From JAGLTZ01 sp023135015 (GTDB lineage Bacteria; Blakebacterota; Blakebacteria; Blakebacterales; Blakebacteraceae): 6,191 bases of DNA. The notes under the pieces are model-generated. The model had not been told where the DNA came from. It did not search any database and saw only the letters and a list, made by a program, of their open reading frames with translations. Below, piece by piece: positions 5,767 through 6,191 of this stretch (position 1 is its first letter; every line of letters begins with the position of its first letter). The DNA lies in NCBI GenBank assembly GCA_030631625.1, contig DAOVKT010000152.1, forward strand, positions 1 to 6,191, read 5' to 3'. The translations under genes were made by a program, and so were the position numbers.

Positions 5767-6191
5767 ATGACGGACCCTCATTACAACGATGAATCCCCCG
5801 ATGTGACCATCCGTCCTCTAAGCACATTCGAGGAGTACCATCAGTGCGTTGAGCTGCAGAATGAGACCTGGGGACAGGATTTCACCGAAGCGATCCCCCC
5901 ATCGCTGCTCCTGGTAACTCAGAGGATAGGAGGGGTCGCTGCGGGGGCGTTCGACAGTAGTGACAGGCTCGTAGGGTTCGTTATCGGGTTCAGCGGGGTG
6001 AGGGAAGGCCGGCTCGTGCACTGGTCTGATATGCTTGCGGTTCGTAAAGAGATGTCGGGGAAGGGAATCGGCAGACGCCTGAAGAAGTACCAGCGCAAAC
6101 TCCTGCTCGAACTGGGCATCGAGACCGTGATCTGGACCTTTGATCCTCTTGTTGCGTCAAATGCTCACTTCAACATCAACCGGCTCGGTGC
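5767..6191 (+). CDS. GNAT-family N-acyltransferase (COG3375-like), 3' partial
   Basis: From the ATG at 5767 the frame stays open for 141 codons to the window edge. The protein shows IRPLSTFEEYHQCVELQ, ETWG, PPSLLLVTQRIGG, GRLVHWSDMLAVR, the acyl-CoA-binding loop SGKGIGRRLKKYQ (about 97-109) and WTFDPLVASNAHFNINRLG. This combination is characteristic of the COG3375 GNAT group. The usual Arg/Gln of the loop motif (R/Q-x-x-G-x-G) is Ser 97. GNAT enzymes transfer an acyl group from a CoA thioester to an amine. From memory, related proteins are often encoded with N-acylamino-acid racemase/MenC-like enzymes, and one such GNAT succinylates D-amino acids. The start is uncertain: no strong ribosome site precedes the ATG, and in-frame TTG codons lie at 5725 (overlapping the previous stop) and 5743. 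It follows the racemase-like gene by 38 nt and is probably cotranscribed. Confidence 0.88.
   Translation, partial: MTDPHYNDESPDVTIRPLSTFEEYHQCVELQNETWGQDFTEAIPPSLLLVTQRIGGVAAGAFDSSDRLVGFVIGFSGVREGRLVHWSDMLAVRKEMSGKGIGRRLKKYQRKLLLELGIETVIWTFDPLVASNAHFNINRLG

Noticed and set aside
5375..5827. 150-residue minus-strand ORF spanning the racemase-GNAT junction
   Set aside because: It overlaps the conserved coding of both genes on the opposite strand and has no domain signature.

Overview
The window looks like a chromosomal segment from a moderately GC-rich, Gram-negative-type bacterium of the Fibrobacterota-Chlorobiota-Bacteroidota (FCB) group or a neighbouring candidate phylum. Latescibacterota, Eisenbacteria, Krumholzibacteriota or Zixibacteria would all fit. 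The evidence is a secreted subtilase ending in a NYPNPFN-type C-terminal sorting domain, followed by an FN3/TPR lipoprotein. The phylum is an inference; no rRNA or marker gene is present.

Layout. (1) Positions 1-1535 (+): the C-terminal part of a secreted S8 (subtilisin-like) protease, cut by the left edge. (2) Positions 1529-1724: a non-coding element of about 182 bp with imperfect terminal inverted repeats, three internal hairpins and a 7-bp direct repeat (TAGATAG) at each end. It looks like a MITE-like insertion or structured repeat. The left copy of the direct repeat contains the protease stop codon. (3) Positions 1748-2692 (+): a predicted lipoprotein with an FN3 domain and TPR-like helices. 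Without the element it would start about 23 nt after the protease stop, so the two genes probably formed one compact unit. (4) Positions 2693-2780: a convergent intergenic gap with one weak dyad. (5) Positions 4264-2781 (-): a two-gene operon encoding an NfeD/YbbJ-type membrane protein and a stomatin-like SPFH protein (QmcA/slipin type). A good sigma70-like promoter lies about 80 bp upstream. (6) Positions 4367-4591 (-): a decayed piece of a PF00144 (beta-lactamase-fold) serine hydrolase; the operon promoter overlaps its tail. (7) Positions 4757-5728 (+): a fold-type II PLP enzyme very like serine racemase, with Lys, Ser, tetraglycine and Mg-site residues intact. (8) Positions 5767-6191 (+): the start of a COG3375-type GNAT acyltransferase, cut by the right edge.

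How the genes may work together. The protease and lipoprotein are envelope or secretion functions. NfeD and SPFH proteins form paired membrane-microdomain complexes. The serine racemase-like enzyme and the GNAT protein are adjacent and co-oriented, which suggests amino-acid metabolism, possibly D-amino-acid handling.

The most unusual item is the structured repeat at 1529-1724. The second is the possible D-amino-acid gene pair at the right end.
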